A stretch of DNA of 64,000 nucleotides. Source: Promethearchaeia archaeon (GTDB lineage: Archaea > Asgardarchaeota > Lokiarchaeia > Sigyniarchaeales > SOKP01). The notes beneath the pieces were generated by a model. It was not told the DNA's origin and did no database searches. It saw nothing but the letters and a program-made list of their open reading frames with translations. Made by a program: the position numbers and the translations under genes. The DNA lies in NCBI GenBank assembly GCA_029856045.1, contig JAHQWG010000047.1, positions 208,178 through 272,177 on the forward strand, in the 5' to 3' direction. Positions 34,272 through 44,124 of this stretch are shown in pieces. Each line of letters starts with the position of its first letter. Within the stretch, counting starts at the first letter, position 1.

Positions 34272-34931
34272 TTATAACTTAATATCCACAGTTATTTTGG
34301 CCAATTCTTTTATTCTTCTTACTCCTTCAACTGCATCATCAGCAAAATCATCAGCACCCAATTTTTTAGCGAGTTCCATATTTAAAGGCGCTCCTCCAAC
34401 GATAATTTTAACCTTATCTCTTAAACCAGCTTTTTCAAGTTCTTCATGAACATTTTTAATTTCCTCAACTGTCATCGTCAATAAAGAACTAAGACCAATA
34501 ATTTTTGCTTTAGTTTCTTTTACCGTCTCAACTATTTTCTCTGCTGGAATATCCATACCAACATCTATTACTTCGAAACCAGCACTTAGGAGTAGAGATG
34601 ATAGAATATTTTTTCCTATATCATGATTGTCTCCTCGAACAGTAGCCACAATGATTTTGACTTTTTCTTTCCCTCCACCTTCGGCTTCTAATTTTGGTTT
34701 AAGGATTTTAAACGCTTCTTTCATTGTCTCACCCGCAAGAACTAATTCAGTAAGATAATATTCCTTTTTTTCATATAATTCTCCAACTTTATCCATACCT
34801 TTGGTTAATGCATCTAAAATACTCATTGCGGTTTTACCCTCACTCAATGATTCTTTTACAGCGTCTGCAATATCGTCAACTTCAAGCTCAATAATTAATT
34901 CGGTTAATTTTTCAAATTCCATTTTATTCAA
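34272..34931 (-). CDS. Corrinoid (B12-binding) methyltransferase protein
   Basis: A 219-residue corrinoid protein of the MtbC/MtmC/MetH type. A helical cap domain covers residues 1-85; the B12-binding Rossmann domain follows, with the lower-ligand motif Asp101-x-His103-x-x-Gly106 in VRGDNHDIGKNILSSLLLSA and the second-loop text IIGLSSLLTMTVEEI and IIVGGAPLN. These proteins carry a methyl group between a substrate-specific methyltransferase and a pterin or CoM acceptor. No partner methyltransferase gene is adjacent, so the methyl donor is unknown. It fits the C1 metabolism implied by CdhE at 45-46.6 kb. Confidence 0.92.
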   Translation of the reverse strand: MNKMEFEKLTELIIELEVDDIADAVKESLSEGKTAMSILDALTKGMDKVGELYEKKEYYLTELVLAGETMKEAFKILKPKLEAEGGGKEKVKIIVATVRGDNHDIGKNILSSLLLSAGFEVIDVGMDIPAEKIVETVKETKAKIIGLSSLLTMTVEEIKNVHEELEKAGLRDKVKIIVGGAPLNMELAKKLGADDFADDAVEGVRRIKELAKITVDIKL

Positions 34932-35098
34932 TACTCAATTCATTATTTTCTACAAAAATCTAATATTTATTTATAATTTTAAATTCTAAAAAAGTTTTTC
35001 TGAAGTAGTATTTAGAAAAGTTGAGAGAATAATTTGGCTTGAAAATTTTAAAAAATATTTAATAAGTTTTTAATTCTGTTTTTCGTTTCTTATGAATT

Positions 35099-35845
35099 AT
35101 GGAAAACAATAATTTTGTGAATTCTAAAGAATCCATTGAAACCAAAAAAAAACCATTAATTGTTTTAAAAGACGTGTTAAAAGAGTATGATATAGGAGAT
35201 TGGATTATTAGGGCAGTGGATCATGTCAATTTATCGATTTTTGAAACGGAATTTGTTGCAATTGTGGGACCTTCAGGTGCAGGAAAAACAAGCTTATTGA
35301 ACTTAATTGCAGGATTGGATTCAGTAAATGAGGGAGAAATCTATAATTCGGGAATAAGAATTACCGATATGTCTGAAGAATCCTTAGCTACATTCAGAAT
35401 TTTTAATATTGGATTCGTCTTTCAGAATTATAATCTTATATCAACTCTAACTGCTGAAGAGAATGTAATTTTTCCAATGATGTTGGCTGGAATGACCTTA
35501 GATGAGCGAAGGGACAGAGGCTTAAGATTATTGGGGGAAATGGGGTTGGAAGAGAGAAGAGAACATTTACCATTCCAACTTAGTGCAGGGGAACAACAAA
35601 GAGTTGCAATTGCCCGGGCATTGGGTAATGATCCCCCAATAATCATTGCAGATGAACCAACAGCTAATTTAGATATGGAGACTGCGGAGTTTATTGCAAA
35701 ATTATTTAAAAAACTAAAAGAAAACAAAAAAACTTTAATAATTGCAACTCATGACAAGGTTCTAATTAAACAAGCAGATAGAATAATTACTTATAAAGAC
35801 TCGCAAATAATAAAGCAAGATATTATACATGATATTTTACAATAA
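35099..35845 (+). CDS. ABC transporter ATP-binding protein (LolD/MacB type)
   Basis: A 248-residue ATPase. Walker A is GPSGAGKTSL at 57-66, the Q-loop is VFQNYNLI, the signature LSAGEQQRVAIARAL, Walker B IIIADEPTANLD and the switch His is in IATHDK. The order and length match the LolD/MacB/FtsE type, which works with FtsX-like permeases in lipoprotein release, export or mechanotransmission rather than uptake. The permease gene follows after 14 nt, and the N-terminal 20 residues are a short hydrophilic extension. The substrate is unknown. Confidence 0.94.
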   Translation: MENNNFVNSKESIETKKKPLIVLKDVLKEYDIGDWIIRAVDHVNLSIFETEFVAIVGPSGAGKTSLLNLIAGLDSVNEGEIYNSGIRITDMSEESLATFRIFNIGFVFQNYNLISTLTAEENVIFPMMLAGMTLDERRDRGLRLLGEMGLEERREHLPFQLSAGEQQRVAIARALGNDPPIIIADEPTANLDMETAEFIAKLFKKLKENKKTLIIATHDKVLIKQADRIITYKDSQIIKQDIIHDILQ

Positions 35846-35859
35846 TAGAGGGATATTAA

Positions 35860-37752
35860 ATTTCACTAGATTTCGCAATAAAGGACCTAATAAGAAAAAA
35901 AGAAACGACTATTCCAAATTTAGTTATAGTCATTTTAGTCTCAGCATTAGTAGTTTATTTCATATATTTTTGGAATTCTTTAGGAGTTAATATATTCTAT
36001 GAAAATAAGTATTTATTCACAGCAAGCATCCGTGAAATTTACTACGAATTTAATGTCTTCATTTTAATTTTGGTGTTAATAATAGCCAGCACAGTTATAG
36101 TCATTATAATCTCGTCTTTATTTGCGTACAAAAAGAGAGATATTGCGATAATGAAATCTTTAGGAGCTTTGCGCGAGAAATTTTATAGCTTTTATATGAA
36201 AGAAGCATTAATTATTTATCTCGTTGGCTTTTTAATTGGATTAATTATAGGGTTATTATCTTATGGATTAACTAGTTTAATTTTATTATTTCTTAATTTT
36301 TCAGTAAATATTTATATAGATTTTTTTTGGATTCCTATTTTTTTCTTCTTAACTCTATTCGCCGTTTATGTCATAAGCGGTTATGTATTAAGAAAAATCA
36401 CTCAACAAAAGATTCAGTGGATATTTTCGAAAGATATACAACATGATTTTGATGCACAAAAGACATTAACATTAATCCCTAGATGGCTTTCTCGATTTGG
36501 ATTTAATCTAAAAATTGCCATTACCAATTTAATTAGAAGAAAAGGTGAATTTAAGAGATTTTTAATTTTATTTGGTACAATAATGACTCTTATCTTTACA
36601 CTTACGATTGGGGTTTTTGTGTTGACTTCATCTGCAGAAAATTGGATATCTAGATCACAAGGAAATAACTTAATTGTAATTGGTCATAGAGATGTAGTAT
36701 ATAATTATTCTTTAATGTATCAAAAATTTTCTGATTTAAATATTGATACCAATGAACCAAAATTTAACTTTACCAAATCAAATTACTTATTTGATTCAAG
36801 TATTTTATCCTCATTCGAATCAATTGAAGGTATTCAAAAAATAGATAAAAGATTAATTACTTTTTCAACAATAAAAGAAATTAACAGTTCAATAATTATT
36901 GAAGGACAGTATATCTCTGTAGGAGAAGATAGATACGCCACAATTCCTTTAATTGGAGTTGATCCAAATGAGATGTGTCAAGATTTTGAAATTGAAGGGG
37001 TATTTTTTACAGATGAAGATGGCTATGATAATATTACAATTGGCGATTCTCTTGCAAGATTCACATTTTCTGTTCCATTATATCAGAAATTAAGAGTAGG
37101 AAATGGCACTTCATATCACATTAAAGGAATTTTAATCGATAGTTTTAATAATGGATACACAGCATATTTTGATTTAGAAACGTTAAATGAAGAAATGGGC
37201 TTACCCATAGATAATATTAATATCATTCTGATTCAAGCTAATTCAATAGAAATTGATGCTTTGGAAAATCAACTGGAAACAATAATTAAAAATGAATTAG
37301 GTCAAGAATTTATTGCAATGAATATGAATAATGTTTTTAATCAGAATTTATTCAAGTTAAAAACATTGAATATTATCCCTATAATTCTTATTATCCTTTT
37401 CTCAGCAATTTCATACCTTTCATTATATAATTATCAGAAAGTAGCTTTGCATGAAAAGGTTAAGGATTTTATAATTATGAAAGCAATTGGTGCAAAAAGC
37501 AAATCACTAAAGCGAATTTTATTCATAGAGAACTTCTTTATTATAATTATATCATCCGCTTATTCTATAGGAGTATCAATGTTAATAAACATTTTATTTT
37601 TATTTGAAAGAGTTACTTTGCCACCATTTTATGAACCGTTATTAATATTTATTGGATATCTTTCAATCTTCTTAATATTAAATTTCCTCAGTATAATACC
37701 TTTGAGTAAAAAGATAAAGCAATTTTCAATTAAGGATTTTGAAGTTTATTAA
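35860..37752 (+). CDS. FtsX/MacB-type ABC transporter permease, apparently started by AUU
   Basis: The frame that holds this permease is open from an ATT at 35860, directly after an in-frame TAA and seven bases downstream of AGAGGG (35847-35852). Taking AUU as start gives 630 residues beginning MSLDFAIKDLIRKKETTIPN, the amphipathic N-terminus expected for FtsX-like permeases. The first ATG/GTG/TTG start (36070) would delete the first membrane segment. Two FtsX domains (near residues 65-190 and 520-625, IIMKAIGAKSKSLKRIL) flank an outside domain of about 280 residues. It pairs with the ATPase 14 nt upstream; export of a lipid or peptide is plausible. Confidence 0.8.
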   Translation: MSLDFAIKDLIRKKETTIPNLVIVILVSALVVYFIYFWNSLGVNIFYENKYLFTASIREIYYEFNVFILILVLIIASTVIVIIISSLFAYKKRDIAIMKSLGALREKFYSFYMKEALIIYLVGFLIGLIIGLLSYGLTSLILLFLNFSVNIYIDFFWIPIFFFLTLFAVYVISGYVLRKITQQKIQWIFSKDIQHDFDAQKTLTLIPRWLSRFGFNLKIAITNLIRRKGEFKRFLILFGTIMTLIFTLTIGVFVLTSSAENWISRSQGNNLIVIGHRDVVYNYSLMYQKFSDLNIDTNEPKFNFTKSNYLFDSSILSSFESIEGIQKIDKRLITFSTIKEINSSIIIEGQYISVGEDRYATIPLIGVDPNEMCQDFEIEGVFFTDEDGYDNITIGDSLARFTFSVPLYQKLRVGNGTSYHIKGILIDSFNNGYTAYFDLETLNEEMGLPIDNINIILIQANSIEIDALENQLETIIKNELGQEFIAMNMNNVFNQNLFKLKTLNIIPIILIILFSAISYLSLYNYQKVALHEKVKDFIIMKAIGAKSKSLKRILFIENFFIIIISSAYSIGVSMLINILFLFERVTLPPFYEPLLIFIGYLSIFLILNFLSIIPLSKKIKQFSIKDFEVY

Positions 37753-37833
37753 GAAACAATTTTGGAAAATTTTTTATTATTGAAATTTGTTATAATTTAT
37801 TAAGGTAAAAAGTGATAAAAGGAGTTTTTTTTA

Positions 37834-39024
37834 TTGGAACAACTTAAAGCTGAAGTAGAGCAATTAAAAAAAGAATTAGATTTTAAAAAAAGGGAGATTA
37901 GCCAATTAAAAACTGATTTAGAACTCAGTGAAGATTCAATTTCCTCATATGAAGAGGAACTCAAAAATTTAAATAACCTTATTAATAGTGTAGGGATCAA
38001 ACGTGCATATGGTAAAAAAATCCAATTAAAATTAGGAGAAACAGAAAAAGAATTAAGAGAATTAAAAAATAATATGGGTTTGCTCAGAAAAGAAAAAATT
38101 CAAATTCAACAACAATTAAAAGAGGAGATAAAGAAAGGATCAAATGAAATGGGACACATTATTGAGATTAAGGAGGAAGAAGTGCCTGTCCATAATCTTG
38201 TAAAAGATTTAACAAACAAATTGAACAAACAACGGCTATTAATAACTCGGTTAAAAAACGAATTGAGCGAAAGACCAAGTAAAGAAGAGAGTGAATTATC
38301 AAAACCAATTAAAATGGATCTTGGAAAAGATATTACAGAATTACACCAAAAACTTGAAAATAAAGAAAAAGAATTAAATGATTTGAAAGAAAAATTTGAG
38401 AGAAAAGAAGAAGAAATCAATGAATTAAAAATAAACATTAAAGACTCAAGAATGGATCAAAAAAAAGGAACGGAAACTGGTCCTCTAAGCAAACTTGTAA
38501 AAGAACTTCAAGAAAAATTAAATGAATTAAAAAAAAAAAATAATAAACTCCAAAAAAAGCTAGAAGAACAACTTCAATCTCCAAAAAAGGATAATGAACT
38601 TCAAAATCAAGTATCCAAATTGGAATCTGAACTTAAAAAAAAAGAAACAGAATTAGATAAAATATTAAAGCAAAATAAGAGTTTAGAAGAAAAGGTTAAA
38701 ACTGTTGATTCTTCAAAAGTTGATAAAATTTTAACTGCAAAAAACAATGAAATTACCAATTTAACCAAGGACTTATATTTAAATAAAAACAAAACGGAAG
38801 AACTTCAATCTAAATTAAATGGAATGGAGCAAAAATGTATATCTTTACAAAATGAGTACATTAAATTACAAGAACATCTTAAAGCTCCAAAAATTGATAT
38901 ACAAGAAGGGAAAATAGATAATGAGCAAGAGCTTAGAATCAGAGAATTACGCACTATTATCGAAACACTTAAAAAATTAACAAAACAACAACGAATTGAA
39001 ATAAATTACTTAAGAAATAAATGA
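37834..39024 (+). CDS. Long coiled-coil protein
   Basis: A 396-residue protein that is nearly all heptad-type coiled coil: QLKAEVEQLKKELDFKKREI at the start, LNELKKKNNKLQKKLEEQLQ in the middle and IRELRTIIETLKKLTKQQR at the end. There is no signal peptide, membrane segment or enzymatic motif. Such proteins act as spacers or scaffolds; similarity searches would hit any coiled coil, so no family is named. The start is TTG at 37834 with AAAAGGAG nine bases upstream. It lies 81 nt after the ABC permease and 17 nt before RNase Z, so the set may be co-transcribed. Confidence 0.75.
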   Translation: MEQLKAEVEQLKKELDFKKREISQLKTDLELSEDSISSYEEELKNLNNLINSVGIKRAYGKKIQLKLGETEKELRELKNNMGLLRKEKIQIQQQLKEEIKKGSNEMGHIIEIKEEEVPVHNLVKDLTNKLNKQRLLITRLKNELSERPSKEESELSKPIKMDLGKDITELHQKLENKEKELNDLKEKFERKEEEINELKINIKDSRMDQKKGTETGPLSKLVKELQEKLNELKKKNNKLQKKLEEQLQSPKKDNELQNQVSKLESELKKKETELDKILKQNKSLEEKVKTVDSSKVDKILTAKNNEITNLTKDLYLNKNKTEELQSKLNGMEQKCISLQNEYIKLQEHLKAPKIDIQEGKIDNEQELRIRELRTIIETLKKLTKQQRIEINYLRNK

Positions 39025-39041
39025 AAGCTTAAGTTATTCTA

Positions 39042-40034
39042 ATGAATTTAGAACTAATTATTCTTGGCTCAAGTGGGGCTATTCCAGTGAAAGATAGGAA
39101 TTTACCCGGTATTTCAATTAGATATAATTCTGAGATTATTCTATTTGATTGTGGTGAGGATATTCAGAGAAGATTTCAGCAAGCTGGATTAAAATTCAAT
39201 GTACCTTTAACAATTTTTATTTCTCATATGCATGGAGATCATGTTATTGGCTTACCAGGTTTATTATTTAATTTCTCTTTAAAAGATAGAGATGCGCCTG
39301 TTAAAATTTATGGCCCTCCATCAATATTTTTATATCTTTTTTTACATAAAAAAATTTTGGGGCTATTTACTCCATACGATTTAGAAGTAAATGAAATTGA
39401 TTTAAAAAATTTAAAAATTACAAGATATAATGGTTTAAATTCTGAAAAAAAAAAAGAAGAAATTGATATTATTGATAATATTCTTTTTGAAAACAGAAGA
39501 TACATGATAAAATCTACAATGGTAAAACATTCGGTTCTAACATATGCATTTTCATTTGTAGAAAAACCAAGATTTGGTAAATTTAATCCGGAGAAAGCAA
39601 AGGAACTTAATATACCGGAAGGATATCTTTGGAAAAAATTACATAATGGAGAAAAAATAAAATTTAAAGGGAAAATAATAAATCCTGAAAAAGAGGGAAT
39701 TGTTGGACCAAAAAAACCCGGGAGAAAGATAACATATTCAGCAGATACTACACCTTGTGAATCTTTAATTGAGTTGGGCAAAAATTCAGATATCTTGATT
39801 CACGAAGCTACATATGATAAATCGCTTAATGATGTTGCTAAGGAAAAAAAGCATTCAACAACCATTGATGCTGCCGAAATGGCTAAGAAAATGAATGTAA
39901 AACAACTAATTTTATTCCATTTCTCTTCAAGATATAATAACGATAAATCTATTGAGCTTTTAATAAATGAAGCCAAAGAAATATTCGAAAATACAATTGG
40001 AGCCTATGATTTATTAAGAATTGAATTAAAGTGA
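39042..40034 (+). CDS. rnz: Ribonuclease Z (tRNA 3' processing)
   Basis: A 330-residue RNase Z of the short type, cutting the 3' trailer from tRNA precursors. The zinc motif is FISHMHGDHVIGLPGL with His62, His64, Asp66 and His67; FSADTTP-like text (TYSADTTPCESLIELG) and HEATYDKSLNDVAKEKKHST are the later ligand loops, ending HFSSRYNND. The loop at about 125-150 (LNSEKKKEEIDI) is a longer insert than usual. The ATG at 39042 lies 17 nt after the coiled-coil gene. The C-terminal region is complete. Confidence 0.95.
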   Translation: MNLELIILGSSGAIPVKDRNLPGISIRYNSEIILFDCGEDIQRRFQQAGLKFNVPLTIFISHMHGDHVIGLPGLLFNFSLKDRDAPVKIYGPPSIFLYLFLHKKILGLFTPYDLEVNEIDLKNLKITRYNGLNSEKKKEEIDIIDNILFENRRYMIKSTMVKHSVLTYAFSFVEKPRFGKFNPEKAKELNIPEGYLWKKLHNGEKIKFKGKIINPEKEGIVGPKKPGRKITYSADTTPCESLIELGKNSDILIHEATYDKSLNDVAKEKKHSTTIDAAEMAKKMNVKQLILFHFSSRYNNDKSIELLINEAKEIFENTIGAYDLLRIELK

Positions 40035-40169
40035 AAAGAGTTAAAACAAAATTTGGGCACAAAATTACCTGTTATAATAGGAAAAAGATATTTTATGCTA
40101 TGATTAGAAATTTTTCCTAATATCTACTATTTATATCCTTAAAAAGAAGAAAAATTAAATAATTAATAT

Positions 40170-40379
40170 TTAAGCGCCGCCGGCGATATTTGGGAGTATA
40201 ATGACCTCGTCTGTTGCTTTTATTATAGTATTTTTGTCAGCTTTCTTGCCGTTGACTAATATACCAAAAAATTTACTTTCTAGGTTTAATTCTTTTAGAA
40301 GAGCTGTGACTGTTAATTGTTTTTCGACTTTATAGGTTGTATATACGCCAGTTTCGACTAATTCAGGAATTTGTTGCAT
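40170..40379 (-). CDS. MoaD/ThiS-like beta-grasp protein ending Gly-Gly-Ala
   Basis: A 69-residue beta-grasp protein with VTALLKELNLESKFFGILVN and ATDEVIILPNIAGGA. MoaD, ThiS, Urm1 and archaeal SAMP proteins normally end in a bare Gly-Gly that is adenylated and loaded with sulfur or joined to proteins. Here Gly67-Gly68 are followed by Ala69, so activation would need removal of the last residue, as in ubiquitin precursors. A role in molybdopterin or thiamine sulfur transfer, or in tagging, is possible. It is convergent with RNase Z. The start is an ATG at 40379. No E1-like enzyme gene is in the window. Confidence 0.8.
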   Translation of the reverse strand: MQQIPELVETGVYTTYKVEKQLTVTALLKELNLESKFFGILVNGKKADKNTIIKATDEVIILPNIAGGA

Positions 40380-40518
40380 TATATCACTTTTTTCTTATTT
40401 TTTCTTTTTTATTTCTAGTATCTAATATAAATATTATCCCATTTAAATTTTATCCCATTTAGATTTTTGTTTCAAAATTATAAAATTGTTAAATTAAGGT
40501 AATGATAATCTTTTTTAG

Positions 40519-40527
40519 TTATATAAA
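40519..40527 (+). promoter_or_regulatory. TATA-like box before the SNAP/TPR-like gene
   Basis: TTATATAAA at 40519-40527 is a good archaeal TATA box. Transcription would start near 40550, leaving only about 17-23 nt before the upstream ATT codons at 40567 and 40573, compared with 75 nt to the GTG at 40624. It supports a start earlier than the GTG. Confidence 0.45.
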
Positions 40528-40623
40528 ATTTCGTTTAATTAAGATTTACAGTTTTCTTACGGGACGATTCAAATTTCTGAAAAAGATATTGAAGACACTC
40601 TAGAAGTAGAAGATCAGATTCAA

Positions 40624-42231
40624 GTGTTTATCGATCAAATTTTAACGTCAGAAAATAAAGAAAATAAGAAATTCTTAATTTTAGAATTAATAAAATTTAT
40701 CTCCACTGAAGCCAAAAAGATTGCAGAAATGGGAGACTTTTTTGAAGCTGCTGAAATTTTATCATCTACAGCAAATTTATTGGAAGAAATTGATCAAGAT
40801 ATTGCAAAAGAACTCTTAAAGAATGCGATGAAATATTGGGATAAACAAATAGAGACTTGTAAAAAACAAGCTAAATTTCTTGAAATTGCTGAATTATATA
40901 TTAAACAAGCAGATATACATCGTGACATATTTAGGAATACAAAGAAAGAGCAAGAAAATATCCTTTATGCTATCCAATTCCTAAATCATGAAGCCGATGT
41001 TCGTCTTGAATTTAATGAGTTAGAAGCAGTTGCTCGAACATTTCAAAATATAGCGAATTTATACAACCGGATTTCAAATTTTAGGAAAGCAATTAAGTTC
41101 AACAAGATGGCAATTAAGCTTGCTAAGGAGCACGGCTATTATCACATCCTTCAATACACCTATCAGCAATTATTTTCATGTTTTTCTGATTTGGGCGATT
41201 ATAATTCAGCTAAAGAAATTGTATTAGTTGGAATTGAATATTTCGCTTCAGAGGCTTTAAAATATGAGCAAAAGGACATTCTCAACCTAAATTTGTCCGC
41301 ACTTTACCAAATTATAAAAAAATTATATTTTATGCTAAATGATACGGATAACTATGTTTCTTATGCAAAAAAAGAAGCGAGTACATATATAAGCATTGCA
41401 CAATCCTTAGGAAATGATCCTAATGATGCAGAAAAAAAAGGAACTCTATATCGCGGAGCAGCATTATGCTATAATGAAATTCAAAATAATTTAATCGAAT
41501 GTGCCTCCTGTTTTTTCCTAGCTGGAAATTTCTTTCATTCAATCCAAAAGAATAGTGATGCAGCAGAAAATTATAATAATGCAGCGATGGTATTTGGGCA
41601 AATCGGTAATTACCAAAAAGCTTTTGAATTATATGTTAAGGCAGCATTAAATTATCAAAATAACAATGAAGTTCGGAATTGTCTTGAAAATTTCTTGAAT
41701 GCATATGATCTTACTCTTAAAGAGGATATTGAGTTTAATAGAACTGAACTATATAATTATCTTATTCAAGGACTAAATAAATACGCTAAAGAAAAAATAA
41801 AAACAAAAGAATTCTATTCAGCAGCAACGTCTATTTTAGAAAGTCTTAAATTTTACTCAAGTTTCGATAGTGTGCGTTTTAGTCCAGAAATATTTGCTGA
41901 GATGGTTAAGAGGGTTTCGAAAAATTACTATAAAGCAGCAGATTTTAAAACCATTCGACCACGCAATATACGATTTAGTTATTTTTTAGCTGCGCTATCA
42001 CGCCTTTTATTAAAACAAATTGATGAAGCTAAAGAAATTATGAAAGAGGTTAATACGAATGGTAGCCGAGTGGAAAAATATAAAGCAATTGTAAATCAAA
42101 TCATTGAATGGATTAATGAAAATAAACAAATCTTAATATCGGATTTTCCCAAAAATATACAAAAATTTATCAATCGATATGATGAAGTGAAATATATTAT
42201 TTCTTTATTTGAAAATATTTATGATTCATAA
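40624..42231 (+). CDS. SNAP/TPR-like helical-repeat protein
   Basis: A 535-residue all-helical protein. Repeats such as AVARTFQNIANLYNRISNFR and AAENYNNAAMVFGQIGNYQ with KAFELYVKAALNYQNNNE have the spacing of TPR/alpha-SNAP helical pairs. Asgard archaea are known for such eukaryote-like repeat proteins, so a scaffold in membrane or complex assembly is possible, but the fit to alpha-SNAP itself is by pattern only. The GTG at 40624 has no good ribosome site. The frame is open back to about 40550, with ATT codons at 40567 and 40573 (ISEKDIEDTLEVEDQIQ), so an AUU start adding 17-19 residues is likely. It stands alone. Confidence 0.75.
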   Translation: MFIDQILTSENKENKKFLILELIKFISTEAKKIAEMGDFFEAAEILSSTANLLEEIDQDIAKELLKNAMKYWDKQIETCKKQAKFLEIAELYIKQADIHRDIFRNTKKEQENILYAIQFLNHEADVRLEFNELEAVARTFQNIANLYNRISNFRKAIKFNKMAIKLAKEHGYYHILQYTYQQLFSCFSDLGDYNSAKEIVLVGIEYFASEALKYEQKDILNLNLSALYQIIKKLYFMLNDTDNYVSYAKKEASTYISIAQSLGNDPNDAEKKGTLYRGAALCYNEIQNNLIECASCFFLAGNFFHSIQKNSDAAENYNNAAMVFGQIGNYQKAFELYVKAALNYQNNNEVRNCLENFLNAYDLTLKEDIEFNRTELYNYLIQGLNKYAKEKIKTKEFYSAATSILESLKFYSSFDSVRFSPEIFAEMVKRVSKNYYKAADFKTIRPRNIRFSYFLAALSRLLLKQIDEAKEIMKEVNTNGSRVEKYKAIVNQIIEWINENKQILISDFPKNIQKFINRYDEVKYIISLFENIYDS

Positions 42232-42336
42232 TTCTTTTTAATCTTTTTTTGAAAAATTCAAGTTCTTTAAATATAAATTTTAAGAATGGATAGCGTGCAA
42301 AAGTAAATTTGCATTAACTAACATTAGGGTGATTAT

Positions 42337-42447
42337 TTGAATAAAAAGAGTATAATTGCATTAGCAATCTTATTAGCGGTTGCATACGGAATTAATATGT
42401 CTATGGCAGGAGTGGCTATTCCTGGCTGTGCTGATGGAGTTCCGTAA
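42337..42447 (+). CDS. 36-residue putative secreted or membrane peptide
   Basis: A short ORF starting TTG at 42337 with AGGGTGAT just upstream. The peptide MNKKSIIALAILLAVAYGIN has a basic N-terminus and a hydrophobic core, followed by MSMAGVAIPGCADGVP, where Ser-Met-Ala would suit signal peptidase. It would leave a 12-residue peptide with one Cys. A T10/T7 terminator-like tract follows at 42468. The good ribosome site and signal-like composition make it more than chance, but no homologue is recognised. Confidence 0.5.
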   Translation: MNKKSIIALAILLAVAYGINMSMAGVAIPGCADGVP

Positions 42448-42467
42448 GTAATTCAAGCTGATAAGTA

Positions 42468-42486
42468 TTTTTTTTTTCCTTTTTTT
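42468..42486 (+). terminator. Poly-T terminator tract
   Basis: T10 at 42468-42477, then CC and T7 at 42480-42486, about 20 nt after the small peptide ORF. Archaeal RNA polymerase stops at such non-template T runs without needing a hairpin. Confidence 0.55.
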
Positions 42487-44111
<1,625 letters not shown>

Positions 44112-44124
44112 AATCTTTAAATCC

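Noticed and set aside
35860..36069. Frameshifted or truncated permease N-terminus
   Set aside because: The frame is continuous to ATT 35860 with a proper ribosome site and expected membrane segment, so a non-standard start explains it better than a frameshift.
39308..39781. 157-codon open frame opposite RNase Z
   Set aside because: The RNase Z metal motifs are on the plus strand and the antisense frame has no domain.
42337..42447. TnaC-like leader peptide controlling the lyase gene
   Set aside because: The peptide has no Trp or Tyr run and is followed by a terminator-like T tract almost 300 nt before the lyase gene.
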